Assembly (NCBI GenBank): GCA_019635875.1
Contig: JAHBYP010000006.1
Location: 62,001 to 126,000, forward strand
Direction: 5' to 3'
DNA: 64,000 nucleotides
From: Alphaproteobacteria bacterium
GTDB taxonomy: Bacteria; Pseudomonadota; Alphaproteobacteria; Reyranellales; Reyranellaceae
Shown here: in pieces, positions 38,738-47,721 of the stretch
How positions within the stretch are numbered: the first letter of the stretch is position 1
How the letters are laid out: each line of letters starts with the position of its first letter
Program-made: the position numbers and the translations under genes
Notes under the pieces: model-generated
Told to the model about the DNA's origin: nothing
The model's database searches: none
Seen by the model: only the letters and a program-made list of their open reading frames with translations

Positions 38738-39175
38738 CGCGGCGGCTTCGGCGTGCAGTACGCCATCCGGTTGCGCCGCGGCCAGGCCCGCGCCTCCTTC
38801 GTCATGGATCACGGCCGCTGCGGTCCGCCCGGTGCGCTGGGCGGCCGCGATGCGCGCTTCAACGAAGTCGAGATCATGATGTGCTCAGGCGAACTCTACC
38901 GGCCACCGCACACGTCGAAGGACCAGGACATCGTTCTCGAGGCAGGCGACGTCATCAAGGTGCGCACGCCGGGCGGCGGCTACGGCGATCCGTTCAAGCG
39001 CGAGCCGGCGCTTGTCGCTCAGGACGTGCGCCGCGCCTACTACGACCGCAACGACGCCGCCGACGAATACGGCGTCGTGCTGACGGCCGACGACACGGTC
39101 GACATGGCGGCAACCGAACGGCGGCGCGCGCTCAAGAATTCATTCCACCGCCCGCCGTCATTGTCGCCCCTGTAA
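38738..39175 (+). pseudogene. C-terminal remnant of hydantoinase B / N-methylhydantoinase subunit
   Basis: An open frame of about 145 codons matches only the last part of HyuB-type proteins: a RGGFGVQYAIRLRRGQA entry, then MDHGRCGPPGALGGRDARFN, LYRPPHTSKDQDIVLEAGDV and IKVRTPGGGYGDPFKREPAL. The intact protein is about 550 residues. An in-frame TGA at 38735 sits directly before the first recognisable codon, and no HyuA or the rest of HyuB is present. The reading frame is otherwise intact, so the truncation may be fairly recent. It lies in the scar between thiD and glmM. Confidence 0.78.
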
Positions 39176-39411
39176 AGAGGCTGATATGCGTGCCGGCCGG
39201 CTGCACAGACTCAGCATAGGCGTGCGCGCCGTGCTCGTCAGGCACGCGGTGCCCCTGCTGCCAGCGCACGAGCGCGGCCTCAGCGCGCGTTCGAGGGCGT
39301 CATCCCGCTAGTCCTCGCCTCGGGCGCCGCTGATGGCGCGGCGTGAGGCGGTGCGGCCCGTGGGCTCGACGACCGAGACGCCGGCGCGGCCATCGGGCCG
39401 CTGCTCGGTCG
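39176..39411. other. Non-coding interval without recognisable feature
   Basis: This stretch between the hyuB remnant and the aldo/keto reductase gene has short open frames but no codon pattern or motif I can support. It is probably gene debris from the same rearranged region. Confidence 0.5.
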
Positions 39412-40461
39412 CTACGTACGGGCGCGCAGCTGCGCCTGTGCGCGGCCGATGATGCCGGGATAGCGCTTGCCTGGATACCATTGCATCTCCGCCAGGCGAT
39501 CGAAGCCCGGAATGCTCTCCATGTGGCGCACCATGCGCTGGCGCATCGCCGAGTCAGGCAACGGCCCACGCAAAGCGCTCACGTTCTGCGCTGCATGCTG
39601 GGGATCGGCCGTCGAAGGCAGCGCGCAGGTCACCGCTGGATGCGAGACCACCCATTTAAGGAAGAACTGCGCCCAGTTCTCGACGCTGATCTCGCGAGCG
39701 AAGTCAGGCAGCTGCCTTCCCTCGACGATCTTGAACAGCCGCGCCTTCTCGAACGGCATGTTAGTCAGCACGGCAATGCCGCGGGCGGCGGCGGCGCGCA
39801 GGATGCGATCCTCGGCACTGCGATTGAAGATCGAGTAGTTAATCTGCACGAAGTCGAGATGGCCACGCTCGATCCAGTCGCTGAGCGGAGCATGGTACCG
39901 GTTCTCGAAGTGGGTGACCCCCAGGAAGCGGATGCGCCCTTCCTTCTTCCAGGCTCGCAGATAGGGCACCACGAAGTCCACGTTTACCAGGCTGTGGCAT
40001 TGCATGAGGTCGATGCGCTCGCGCCACAGCCGGCCCTCCGAAAGCCGCAGGCTCTGCAGCAGATGGCTTTCGTCGGCGAGGTAGTCGCCGGTCGCCCAGA
40101 TCTTGTTGGCAATGAACAGCTGGTCGGAGATGCCGAGCGCCGTCGCATAGTCGCCAACCGTGAGCTCTGCTGTGCCGTAGAGGGGCGAAGTATCGATCAC
40201 GCGCGCGCCGCCCGCCCAATAGCGGCTCATGACTTCGCGCAAGTGGTCGCGTTTCTGGCCCGGAATGGCGTCGAAGGTCAGGAAGGTGCCCAAACCGATG
40301 GCCGGCAGTGTCTCGCCGGTGGGCGGGACGGGGCGTGTCAGGATGTCGGCCGGCGGACGCGCCGGGGTCTGCTGGGCGCGAGCCGGAAGTGCGCCCAGCA
40401 CGCCGAGGCCAAGGGCTCCGGCGATCATGGTGCGGCGGCGGGTGCTCGAAGGATGTGGCAT
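39412..40461 (-). CDS. Exported (Tat) aldo/keto reductase
   Basis: A 349-residue protein with a twin-arginine signal (STRRRTMIAGALGLGVLGAL, cleavage near ARAQ at residue ~28) followed by an aldo/keto reductase barrel. Barrel landmarks are AIGLGTF, the catalytic aspartate and tyrosine in RVIDTSPLYGTAE, the lysine strand FIANKIWATG, the histidine MQCHSL, LGVTHF and QINYSIFNRSAEDRIL. ATG 40461 is chosen because the Tat motif begins just after it. A periplasmic Tat-exported AKR is a recognised subgroup, but its substrate is unknown. It is divergent from the AraC gene, which probably regulates it. Confidence 0.85.
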   Translation of the reverse strand: MPHPSSTRRRTMIAGALGLGVLGALPARAQQTPARPPADILTRPVPPTGETLPAIGLGTFLTFDAIPGQKRDHLREVMSRYWAGGARVIDTSPLYGTAELTVGDYATALGISDQLFIANKIWATGDYLADESHLLQSLRLSEGRLWRERIDLMQCHSLVNVDFVVPYLRAWKKEGRIRFLGVTHFENRYHAPLSDWIERGHLDFVQINYSIFNRSAEDRILRAAAARGIAVLTNMPFEKARLFKIVEGRQLPDFAREISVENWAQFFLKWVVSHPAVTCALPSTADPQHAAQNVSALRGPLPDSAMRQRMVRHMESIPGFDRLAEMQWYPGKRYPGIIGRAQAQLRART

Positions 40462-40607
40462 GGCTGCTCCCTCGTCGATGGAGAGTTCTTCATCTAGGCC
40501 GAGCCGGGGCTGCCCGCGCGCCGGATCCTGACCAGGCTTGCTCGATCCTGACCTTGTGATTGGTCCCGGTGCTGACATGGCGGGCCGACGTCGCTATTTC
40601 CTGAAGG

Positions 40608-41498
40608 ATGAGCCAGACCGTGGCCTACGAACGCAGGGTCGAGCCAGTCGCGAGCAACTGGCGCCGCTTCACCTGGTCGAGCGGCAGCTTCGACACGGCG
40701 AGCCGGCCCTACACCGAGGCGGCCGAGGGCACGTTCTGCACGCCTCAGCATCTAATGTTGGTGACGCTCAAGGGTGGCGCACAGCACCAGGAAGTGGCTG
40801 CTGCCTGTGGCCATCGCTTCGCCGGTCCCGACCGCGCCGGCGCCGTTTCCTTCGTGCCGGCGCATTGCCCGCGCCAACTCAAGATGCGCGGCATCGAAAG
40901 CGAGTGGGCATCGATCGCCCTCGACCCTGCCCTGTTCGACGACGACGCGTTGCGCGGACCCGCAGCCAGGTCGCTTGAAGCGAGCGCCTTCACCAACGCA
41001 CCCGATCGCTTCCTGGCCGGTATGCTGCGCGAGTGCACGCATCTGTTCCACGCCGATGGCATACTCGACCCGACCTACTGCGATGAGATGTCATGGACGC
41101 TCGCCCACTACCTTGTGCGCCGGTACGGCCGCACCTCGGTATTGGAGGACCGCACGCACGCTTGGCGGCTGCCAGCGTGGCGGCTGCGCCGCGTCGCCGA
41201 CTATGTCGAAGAACATCTCGACGGCGAAATCCGTATCGCCGAACTTGCGGCATTGGTCGGCGTCTCTGCTGGCTACTTCCACCGTGCCTTCCGCGTCTCT
41301 ACCGGCCGCACACCGCTCGCCTACGTCAATGAACGCCGCATCTGCCGCGCCATGCATCTGCTGGAAACCGAGCGCATCTCGATGATCGAGGTAGCGCTCA
41401 GCATCGGCTTCATGAGTCCGAGCCACTTCACGCGCACGTTTCGGGCGGTGGTTGGTATCAATCCGTCAAAGTACCGCGCGCTCACGACGTGCCCGTGA
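40608..41498 (+). CDS. AraC-family transcriptional regulator
   Basis: A 296-residue regulator with an N-terminal effector domain (cupin-like, VTLKGGAQHQEVAA). The C-terminal double helix-turn-helix lies at about residues 195-292: RVADYVEEHLDGEIRIAELA, VSAGYFHRAFRVSTGRTPL, then RICRAMHLLETERISMIEVA and IGFMSPSHFTRTFRAVVGIN. It is divergent from the aldo/keto reductase gene with 146 bp between starts. A ligand cannot be predicted. Its end is followed directly by recombinase remnants. Confidence 0.9.
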   Translation: MSQTVAYERRVEPVASNWRRFTWSSGSFDTASRPYTEAAEGTFCTPQHLMLVTLKGGAQHQEVAAACGHRFAGPDRAGAVSFVPAHCPRQLKMRGIESEWASIALDPALFDDDALRGPAARSLEASAFTNAPDRFLAGMLRECTHLFHADGILDPTYCDEMSWTLAHYLVRRYGRTSVLEDRTHAWRLPAWRLRRVADYVEEHLDGEIRIAELAALVGVSAGYFHRAFRVSTGRTPLAYVNERRICRAMHLLETERISMIEVALSIGFMSPSHFTRTFRAVVGINPSKYRALTTCP

Positions 41499-41513
41499 TG
41501 GGTCGGGCGTGTC

Positions 41514-41780
41514 AGAGTTGTCGGCGGTGGCCGCGACAGCGAGGTCGATGCCGTCGCCTCAGCCGTGTCAACCTTCGCGGAAGTGTTGGACGAACCGGAC
41601 GGCGGCGAGACCGCGGCCGCAGCGATCCGCTCCCTGATCGGCGATGTCGTCCTCAGGCCCGACCCCAAGCGCGGGCAGATCGAGGCCGAGCTACGCGGCG
41701 AGCTGAGGGGCATCCTCGACTTCGCCGCAAGCCACCAGAATCAACGGATCGGCAAAGTTAGGACAAACGCGGTTGCGGCT
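41514..41780 (+). pseudogene. C-terminal remnant of a serine site-specific recombinase
   Basis: The translated stretch [20 protein letters not shown], then [20 protein letters not shown] and [15 protein letters not shown], looks like the extreme C-terminus of large proteobacterial serine recombinases, where a 'LNDP...AAEAIRSLIDRIVLTPD...IELRGELAGIL' pattern is standard. Nothing of the catalytic or DNA-binding domains is present upstream. The frame runs open straight into glmM. It marks a former mobile element between the AraC gene and glmM. Confidence 0.68.
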
Positions 41781-41828
41781 CCAGATGCCGCATTGGCTTG
41801 CCGCGCCGGCTGGCGTACCGTGCGGGCC

Positions 41829-43199
41829 ATGGGGCGAAAGCTATTCGGGACCGACGGCGTGCGCGGGCGCGCCAATTTCGAGCCGATGACAGTGGAGACG
41901 GCGCTGCGCCTGGGCATGGCGGCCGGCGCGCGCTTCGTGCGCGGCGATCACCGCCACATCGTGCTGATCGGCAAGGACACGCGTCTGAGCGGCTACATGA
42001 TCGAGCAGGCGCTGACCGCCGGCTTCCTGTCGATCGGCATGGACGTGCTGCTGGTCGGCCCGCTGCCGACGCCGGCCGTCGGCCACCTGACGCGCTCGAT
42101 GCGGGCGGACCTCGGCGTGGTGATCTCGGCCTCGCACAATCCCTTCCACGACAACGGCGTGAAATTCTTCGGCCCCGACGGCTTCAAGCTCAGCGACGCG
42201 ATCGAGAGCGAGATCGAGGCCATCATGGAGGCCGATCCGGCGACGCATCGCGCATCGTCGGAGCTGGTCGGCCGCGCGCGGCGCATCGACGACGCCGGCG
42301 GCCGCTACATCGAGGCGGTGAAGTCGACCGTGCCGCGCGGCCTGACGCTCGACGGGCTGAGGATCGTCGTCGACTGCGCCCATGGCGCGGCCTATCGCGT
42401 GGCGCCGCGCGTGCTGATGGAGCTGGGCGCCACGGTGATCGCGCTCGGCGTCGCGCCGGACGGCCTGAACATCAACGACGGTTGCGGCTCGACCCATCCG
42501 CAGGCGGCGATCGAGGCGGTGCGCGAGCACGGCGCGCATCTCGGCATCGCGCTCGACGGCGACGCCGATCGCCTGGTGCTGATCGACGAGCGCGGCGCGC
42601 TGGTCGACGGCGACCAGATCATGGCGACCATCGCGGCGACCTGGCACGACGAGGGCAAGCTGACCGGCGGCGGCGTGGTCAGCACGGTGATGTCCAATCT
42701 CGGGCTGGAGCGCTTCCTCGGCGGCCGCGGGCTGCGGCTCGAGCGCACATCGGTCGGCGACCGCTACGTGCTCGAGCGCATGCGCGTGGCCGGCTACAAT
42801 TTCGGCGGCGAGCAGTCGGGCCACCTGATCATGACCGACATCATGACCACCGGCGACGGGCTGGTGGCGGCGCTGCAGGTGCTGGCCGCGGTGATCCGCG
42901 CGCAGAAGCCGGTGTCGGAGGTCTGCCGCCGCTTCGATCCGGTGCCGCAGCTCTTGCGCAACGTGCGCCTGCCGCCGGGCGCCAGCGCGCGGCGCGTGCT
43001 CGATCTCTCGCCGGTCGTGCGCGCCATCCTCGAGGCCGACGCCGCGCTGGGCGAAGGCGGGCGCGTGCTGGTGCGGCCGTCGGGCACCGAGCCCCTGATC
43101 CGCGTCATGGCCGAGGGCGACGACGCCCAGCAGGTCGAGCGCACGGTCACCGGCCTGTGCGAGACCATCACCGCCGCCGCACCGGTCGCCGCGGAGTAG
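41829..43199 (+). CDS. glmM: Phosphoglucosamine mutase
   Basis: A 456-residue alpha-D-phosphohexomutase converting glucosamine-6-P to glucosamine-1-P for UDP-GlcNAc, and so for peptidoglycan and LPS. It starts [20 protein letters not shown]. The phosphoserine loop is [20 protein letters not shown] (Ser near residue 102), the metal loop is [14 protein letters not shown], the sugar loop is GGEQSGHLI and the phosphate-binding loop is [12 protein letters not shown]. The ATG at 41829 is chosen because the family starts here; the open frame upstream belongs to a recombinase remnant. No strong ribosome-binding site is seen. Confidence 0.95.
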   Translation: MGRKLFGTDGVRGRANFEPMTVETALRLGMAAGARFVRGDHRHIVLIGKDTRLSGYMIEQALTAGFLSIGMDVLLVGPLPTPAVGHLTRSMRADLGVVISASHNPFHDNGVKFFGPDGFKLSDAIESEIEAIMEADPATHRASSELVGRARRIDDAGGRYIEAVKSTVPRGLTLDGLRIVVDCAHGAAYRVAPRVLMELGATVIALGVAPDGLNINDGCGSTHPQAAIEAVREHGAHLGIALDGDADRLVLIDERGALVDGDQIMATIAATWHDEGKLTGGGVVSTVMSNLGLERFLGGRGLRLERTSVGDRYVLERMRVAGYNFGGEQSGHLIMTDIMTTGDGLVAALQVLAAVIRAQKPVSEVCRRFDPVPQLLRNVRLPPGASARRVLDLSPVVRAILEADAALGEGGRVLVRPSGTEPLIRVMAEGDDAQQVERTVTGLCETITAAAPVAAE

Positions 43200-43215
43200 G
43201 TGCCGAAGTCGTCCT

Positions 43216-43279
43216 GTCATCCCGAGCGCAGCGAGGGATCTACGGCCGGCCTGGATCCCTCGCTGCGCTCGGGATGACA
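43216..43279. repeat. Dispersed palindrome family B, full copy
   Basis: GTCATCCCGAGCGCAGCGAG and CTCGCTGCGCTCGGGATGAC, identical in both arms to the copies at 30913 and 52140. It lies between the convergent glmM and folP genes. Confidence 0.88.
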
Positions 43280-43291
43280 GGGCTTCACCCC

Positions 43292-44170
43292 CTACGCGTC
43301 GTCGGCCGCGGCGAGCGCGGCGACGGCCTTCAGTGCCTGGACCGTCTCGCGCACGTCGTGCACGCGCAGGATCGCCGCGCCGCGGCGCGCCGCCTCCAGC
43401 GCCAGCGCCAGCGAACCACCCAGCCGGCGGGCCGGATCAGGCTCGCCGCTGATGTGGCCGACGAATTGCTTGCGCGAGGCGCCGATCATCACCGGATGGC
43501 CCAGCGCCAGAAGGGCGGGAATGCCGGCGATCAGCCGCAGATTCTGGTCGGGATCGTAGCGACCGGGCGGCAGCTTGCCGAAGCCGATTCCGGGATCGAT
43601 GGCGATGTTCCTCGGCGCGACGCCGGCCTCGAGGCAGTCGGCAACGCGGCCGGCGAGGAAGTCGCGCACGTCGGCCACCACCTCGGCATAGGCCGGGCCG
43701 CGATAGCGGTCGGCCGCCGTGCCGCGGCGATGCATCAGGATCACGCCGCAGCGCCGTTCGGCGACCAGGCGCAGCGAGTCGCGATCGTCGCGCAGCGCGG
43801 AGGTGTCGTTGACGATGCGCGCGCCGGCGTCGATGGCGGCGGCCATCACCGCGGCGCGGCGCGTGTCGATCGAGACCGGCACCGCCTGCCGCGCCAGGCC
43901 GCCGACGATCGGCAGGATGCGGCCGATCTCCTCGTCGATCGAAACCTCGTCGGCGCCCGGCCGCGTCGACTCGCCGCCGACATCGATGAAGTCGGCGCCG
44001 TCCTCGACCATCCGCAGCGCGTCGGCGATGGCGCGCGCCGGGTCGAGCCGCAGGCCGCCGTCGGAGAAGGAGTCGGGCGTCGCGTTGATCACGCCCATCA
44101 CCCACGGCCGGTCCGCGTGCGCCGAGACGCCGGCGAAGGGCGGATAGGAGCGGTGCGGCGCTGCGGTCAT
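43292..44170 (-). CDS. folP: Dihydropteroate synthase
   Basis: A 292-residue TIM-barrel enzyme condensing p-aminobenzoate with dihydropterin pyrophosphate; the target of sulfonamides. It has VMGVINATPDSFSDGG (DHPS loop 1), FIDVGGESTRPGA, VSIDTRRAAVM, IVNDTSALRDD, AIDPGIGFGK and GASRKQFVGHI. Complete. In E. coli and many alphaproteobacteria folP lies between ftsH and glmM in the same direction; here it is on the other strand beyond glmM, so the order has been rearranged. Confidence 0.94.
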   Translation of the reverse strand: MTAAPHRSYPPFAGVSAHADRPWVMGVINATPDSFSDGGLRLDPARAIADALRMVEDGADFIDVGGESTRPGADEVSIDEEIGRILPIVGGLARQAVPVSIDTRRAAVMAAAIDAGARIVNDTSALRDDRDSLRLVAERRCGVILMHRRGTAADRYRGPAYAEVVADVRDFLAGRVADCLEAGVAPRNIAIDPGIGFGKLPPGRYDPDQNLRLIAGIPALLALGHPVMIGASRKQFVGHISGEPDPARRLGGSLALALEAARRGAAILRVHDVRETVQALKAVAALAAADDA

Positions 44171-44183
44171 CGGCGCGGCGCCC

Positions 44184-44609
44184 TCAGGCGACCTCTTCCA
44201 GCACGAGCTCGTGCGTGACGTTGGCCGATTGGCGGATCATCGCCGTGGCCGAGCAGTATTTCTCGTCGCTCAGCGACACCGCCCGTTCGACCAGGGCGCG
44301 GTTCAGCTTCCTGCCGCGCACGCGGTAGATCACCTTCACCGAGGTGAAGACCTTTGGATGATCCTCGGCGCGCTCGGCCTCGAGCTCGACGATGATGTCG
44401 CGCACGTCCTGACGCTGCTTGCGCAGCATCGAGGCGACGTCGATGGCGGTGCAGCCGCCCATGCCGATCAGCACCATCTCCATCGGCCTCGCCGCGAGGT
44501 TGCGGCCGCCGACATCGGGCGAGCCGTCCATGGTGATGCTGTGGCCGCTGCCCGACTCGCCGACGAACAGCGCGTCCTGGACCCAGGTGATGCGGGCGGT
44601 GGTAGCCAT
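44184..44609 (-). CDS. OsmC/Ohr family peroxiredoxin-like protein
   Basis: A 141-residue OsmC-fold protein. One reactive cysteine is in MGGCTAIDVASMLRKQRQDV (residue ~53) and the second in LSDEKYCSATAMIRQSANV (residue ~117). The pattern fits the YhfA/OsmC-like subgroup with possible thiol peroxidase activity. GRNLAARPMEMVLIGMGG precedes the first cysteine. It lies 14 bp upstream of folP on the same strand and may be cotranscribed with it. Confidence 0.88.
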   Translation of the reverse strand: MATTARITWVQDALFVGESGSGHSITMDGSPDVGGRNLAARPMEMVLIGMGGCTAIDVASMLRKQRQDVRDIIVELEAERAEDHPKVFTSVKVIYRVRGRKLNRALVERAVSLSDEKYCSATAMIRQSANVTHELVLEEVA

Positions 44610-44635
44610 GCGGAGACTCTCGGAGGGAGGGACGA

Positions 44636-45766
44636 TCAGAGCCGGCGGATGCCGAAGTTCACCGGCACGTTGAAGGAGGCGCGCTCGGCGCCCAGCGCGC
44701 GCGGCAGCGGCGGATAGGGCGCGGCGCGGCGAGCCATCTCGATGGTCGCGGCGTCGAGATCGGGGAAGCCGCTGCCGCGGACGATGAAGGCATCGAGCAG
44801 GCGGCCGTCGGCGGCGATGGTGACGCGCAGGACGACGCGTCCCTCCTCGCCGCGGTCGCGCGCGCCGATCGGGTAGAAGCGCACCCGGTCGATGGCGCGG
44901 AACAGCAGGCTGGCGTAGTTGGCCTCCAGCGCGCTGCCGCTGGAGGAGCCGGCCGCTGCGGCTCGGCTGGGAGCCAGGCCCGCGACTTCGCGCAGATCGA
45001 CGGAGCGCTGCATCGAGGGGCGGGGCGGCACTGGCGGCGCGGCGGCCCGCGTCGAGAGTGGCGGCGCGGGGGGAGTCGGTGCCGGCGCCGGCGGCTTGGC
45101 CGGAGCCGCGGCCGGCTTCGGGGCTGGAGCAGGCTTGGCCGTCTCAGTCTTGGGCTGGGTTGCCAGGTCTGCCGCCTGCGGCTCGGTGGCGGCCAGCGGC
45201 AGCATGAGCGCGGGACTGACGCGCGGCGTCCAGGCATCGGCGGTATCCGGCACCGAGGGTGAGGCCGGGGGCGTCGGCATGGCGTCGAAGGACGGCGGCT
45301 GGGTCGGCCGGTGCGGCGCGCTCACCGGGTCGTTGGTCGGCTCGTCGGCCGGCTGGGTCGGCGCGCGCGCGTCGGGATCCTGGATCACGTCGGGCATGGG
45401 GGCGCCATCGGGTGCCTGCAGGGCGGTGCCGTCGGCGCGGCCCGCCATGTCCTCGGCCAGCACGATCTCGAACAGGTCGACGGGCGCCTTCGCCTCCTGC
45501 GGCGGCTCGTGCAGCATCAGGGCGTAGAAGGCGGCCGCGACCAGGGCATGTGCGCCGACGGCGGCGATCAGTCCCAGGACGGGGAAGCCCGAGGGCGCAG
45601 TGGGCGCGGCGGACGCGGCCCCGACCTCGACCGCGTCGACACCCGCCGGCGCGGCGCCAGGGCCGTCGGCGGAAGACAGGGCGGGACTCAGCGGCGTCTC
45701 GTCGGCGGCCGGCGCGGGCGCCAGCGACATGACCGGGTCGACCCGCTCCTGGGAGGCGGAGGCCAT
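44636..45766 (-). CDS. TonB-like energy-transducer protein
   Basis: A 376-residue inner-membrane protein. A cytoplasmic leader of ~60 residues precedes one transmembrane helix (FPVLGLIAAVGAHALVAAAF). A long Pro/Ala/Thr-rich periplasmic linker (residues ~100-270, with KPAPAPKPAAAPAKPPAPAP-type runs) follows. The C-terminal TonB-type domain (RVVLRVTIAADGRLLDAFIV, then GFPDLDAATIEMARRAAPYP) ends it. No exbB/exbD is adjacent, so it may use TolQ/TolR or an ExbBD elsewhere. It lies 26 bp before the OsmC gene start in the same direction. Confidence 0.82.
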   Translation of the reverse strand: MASASQERVDPVMSLAPAPAADETPLSPALSSADGPGAAPAGVDAVEVGAASAAPTAPSGFPVLGLIAAVGAHALVAAAFYALMLHEPPQEAKAPVDLFEIVLAEDMAGRADGTALQAPDGAPMPDVIQDPDARAPTQPADEPTNDPVSAPHRPTQPPSFDAMPTPPASPSVPDTADAWTPRVSPALMLPLAATEPQAADLATQPKTETAKPAPAPKPAAAPAKPPAPAPTPPAPPLSTRAAAPPVPPRPSMQRSVDLREVAGLAPSRAAAAGSSSGSALEANYASLLFRAIDRVRFYPIGARDRGEEGRVVLRVTIAADGRLLDAFIVRGSGFPDLDAATIEMARRAAPYPPLPRALGAERASFNVPVNFGIRRL

Positions 45767-45817
45767 GGCCCAAGATAGGCCGTCCCGGGGGCCAAAAACA
45801 GGGCGTTGCGCCTCGGC

Positions 45818-47623
45818 TTAGCGGCGCGTTGTCACGGGCCCGGTGAAGACGCAGCGGGGTGCGCCGGCGCCCGAGATCGCCGCCGGCGCCGACCAGCGCC
45901 ACAGCTTGTCCCAGTACTGGCGGCGCAGCTCGGCGGCGGCAGCGCGGGAATCGACGATGAAGCCGTGCTCCTGGAGATCGACCGGGTAGAAATTGTCCGA
46001 GCCGATGTAGAAGTAGCGCCCGTCGACCATCCAGAACTTGGCGTGGTTGCCGACCGGCACGTTGCCGGGCCAGGTCGCGTCGGGCCCGAAACGGAAGGGC
46101 GCGATGTGCAGCCGGCGGCACAGCATCGCGTCGAGATCGCCGTCCGGCATCTGGCCGCGCCGGCGCACCACGTCGCGCAGGCGCCGCGCCGTCACCTCCA
46201 GCGGCACGCGATTGCTGTAGGTCGCGCCGCTCTTGCCGACGGCGTCGAGGTTGCTCAGCACGATATGGACGTCGCCCTTCTGCCCCAGCAGGAAGTCGGC
46301 GATGCGCTCCAGGGTGCTCTCGGGCCAGACCGGCCGCGGTTGGGCGAAGGTGAAGCCGAGATCCTGCTGGACGATGACGATGGAGCGCCGCGCCGCGCCC
46401 AGCAGCAGGTCGCGCGCCAGGTCGCTCTGGTTGGCGAAGGCGGGGGTGATGCCGGCGCCCAGCCGGCCGACCGACAGGATCGGCACGTTGCCCGACTGCG
46501 CCAGGCGCTCGAAGCGCGGCAGGATGCGCGGCGCCGCGCAATCGCGGGCGAAGCGCCTGGCCTGCGAATCGTAGCTGTGCACGGCGATCGGCTCGCTCGG
46601 CAGCCCCTTGCGCCGGCAGGTGAATTGCCACAGGCCATCGAGGAACGCGGTCGCGTCGGCCGCCGCCGGTCCACGCACCTGCATCGACAGGTCGTGGGTC
46701 GGCTGGTCGAGGAGGTAGTCGCGCGTCCACAGATTGTGGCCGCCGGTGATCGCGACGCGGCCGTCGACGGCGATGATCTTGGCGTGCGGCCAGGAGAAGG
46801 TGCCGCAGGTCGGCTGTCCGGTGCAGCTGCGCATCGCCGCGACATGCACGTCGAGCCGCGAGCCCTCGACCTCGTCGAGATCGCGCACGAGCTCGTCGAG
46901 CAGCGCGCGCGCATTGGTCTCGAGCGGCGGATACTGGCCGACCATCACGCGCACGCTCACGCGCTCGCCGCGTCGCGCCAGCGTCGTGACGGCGTTGCGC
47001 AGGGCGGCGAGGAAGCGGCGGTCGGGGATCCATTGCAGGGTCGCGATGTCGACGCGCGCACGCGCCCCGGCGATCACCTGGTAGAGGCGGTCGGCCATGG
47101 CGTCGGAATGGCCCAGGCAGGCGCGCTTGCCGGCATGCACGGGCGAGGCGTCGAGCATGGCGAGCTTGCGGCACTGGCCGCCGCCGGCGCAGTCGGCGTC
47201 GCTCTCGCACAGCGGCAGATCGATGTCGGGCAGGCAGCCGGCGCAGCCCGGCTGGTACACCGGCAGATCGGCGGCGCTCCTGCCCCAGCGATCGGGAGTC
47301 TGGATCAGCCAGCCGGGATCGAGCGCATTGCGTTGCGACAGCCGGTAGGTGACGCCGTGCAGGCGTTGCCAGGGATCGGTCCTGCGCAGCTGGTCGACCA
47401 CCTGCTCGAGCAGCGGCCGGCGCGCGGCGGGATCAAGCGGCTCGACGCCGTGGGCGCGGATGACGGTGGGCAGCGGTGCGGCGGGCGACAGCTTCCACGG
47501 CTCGTTGGCGGCGAAGGCGGCGGCGTGGTCCTCGCTGTAGGCGGTGCTTGGCAGATGCGCGCAGGCCGCCAGCGTCAGGAGTGCGAGAGCGGCGATGATC
47601 GACGCGAATGGACTGCAGCGCAT
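45818..47623 (-). CDS. Phospholipase-D-superfamily lipoprotein
   Basis: A 601-residue predicted lipoprotein: the signal ends LALLTLAACAH, lipobox L-A-A-C, Cys near residue 21. Two HKD catalytic motifs are present, HAKIIAVDGRVAITGGHN (residues ~275-282) and HAKFWMVDGRYFYIGSDN (~545-552), each with the H-x-K-x4-D pattern. Cysteine-rich segments (QPGCAGCLPDIDLPLCESDA) suggest disulfides in the periplasm. It could be a phosphatidyl-transferase, a cardiolipin-synthase-like enzyme or a phospholipase. The ATG 47623-47621 is chosen because the signal peptide begins there. Confidence 0.85.
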   Translation of the reverse strand: MRCSPFASIIAALALLTLAACAHLPSTAYSEDHAAAFAANEPWKLSPAAPLPTVIRAHGVEPLDPAARRPLLEQVVDQLRRTDPWQRLHGVTYRLSQRNALDPGWLIQTPDRWGRSAADLPVYQPGCAGCLPDIDLPLCESDADCAGGGQCRKLAMLDASPVHAGKRACLGHSDAMADRLYQVIAGARARVDIATLQWIPDRRFLAALRNAVTTLARRGERVSVRVMVGQYPPLETNARALLDELVRDLDEVEGSRLDVHVAAMRSCTGQPTCGTFSWPHAKIIAVDGRVAITGGHNLWTRDYLLDQPTHDLSMQVRGPAAADATAFLDGLWQFTCRRKGLPSEPIAVHSYDSQARRFARDCAAPRILPRFERLAQSGNVPILSVGRLGAGITPAFANQSDLARDLLLGAARRSIVIVQQDLGFTFAQPRPVWPESTLERIADFLLGQKGDVHIVLSNLDAVGKSGATYSNRVPLEVTARRLRDVVRRRGQMPDGDLDAMLCRRLHIAPFRFGPDATWPGNVPVGNHAKFWMVDGRYFYIGSDNFYPVDLQEHGFIVDSRAAAAELRRQYWDKLWRWSAPAAISGAGAPRCVFTGPVTTRR

Positions 47624-47721
47624 GAATCGAGAGAACTGATCGCGGGAAGGACCGCAGCCTAACGGAGGTCGCGCCGGCCGCCAAACGAACACGCGGGATG
47701 ACAGGGGTGATTCGGTTCTGG

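Noticed and set aside
39176..39411. Short open frames between the hyuB remnant and the aldo/keto reductase gene
   Set aside because: No motif, no ribosome-binding site and no consistent codon use.
41565..43199. A 544-residue fused recombinase-GlmM protein
   Set aside because: GlmM proteins start at [13 protein letters not shown] (ATG 41829); the leader is a truncated recombinase tail that is open by chance.
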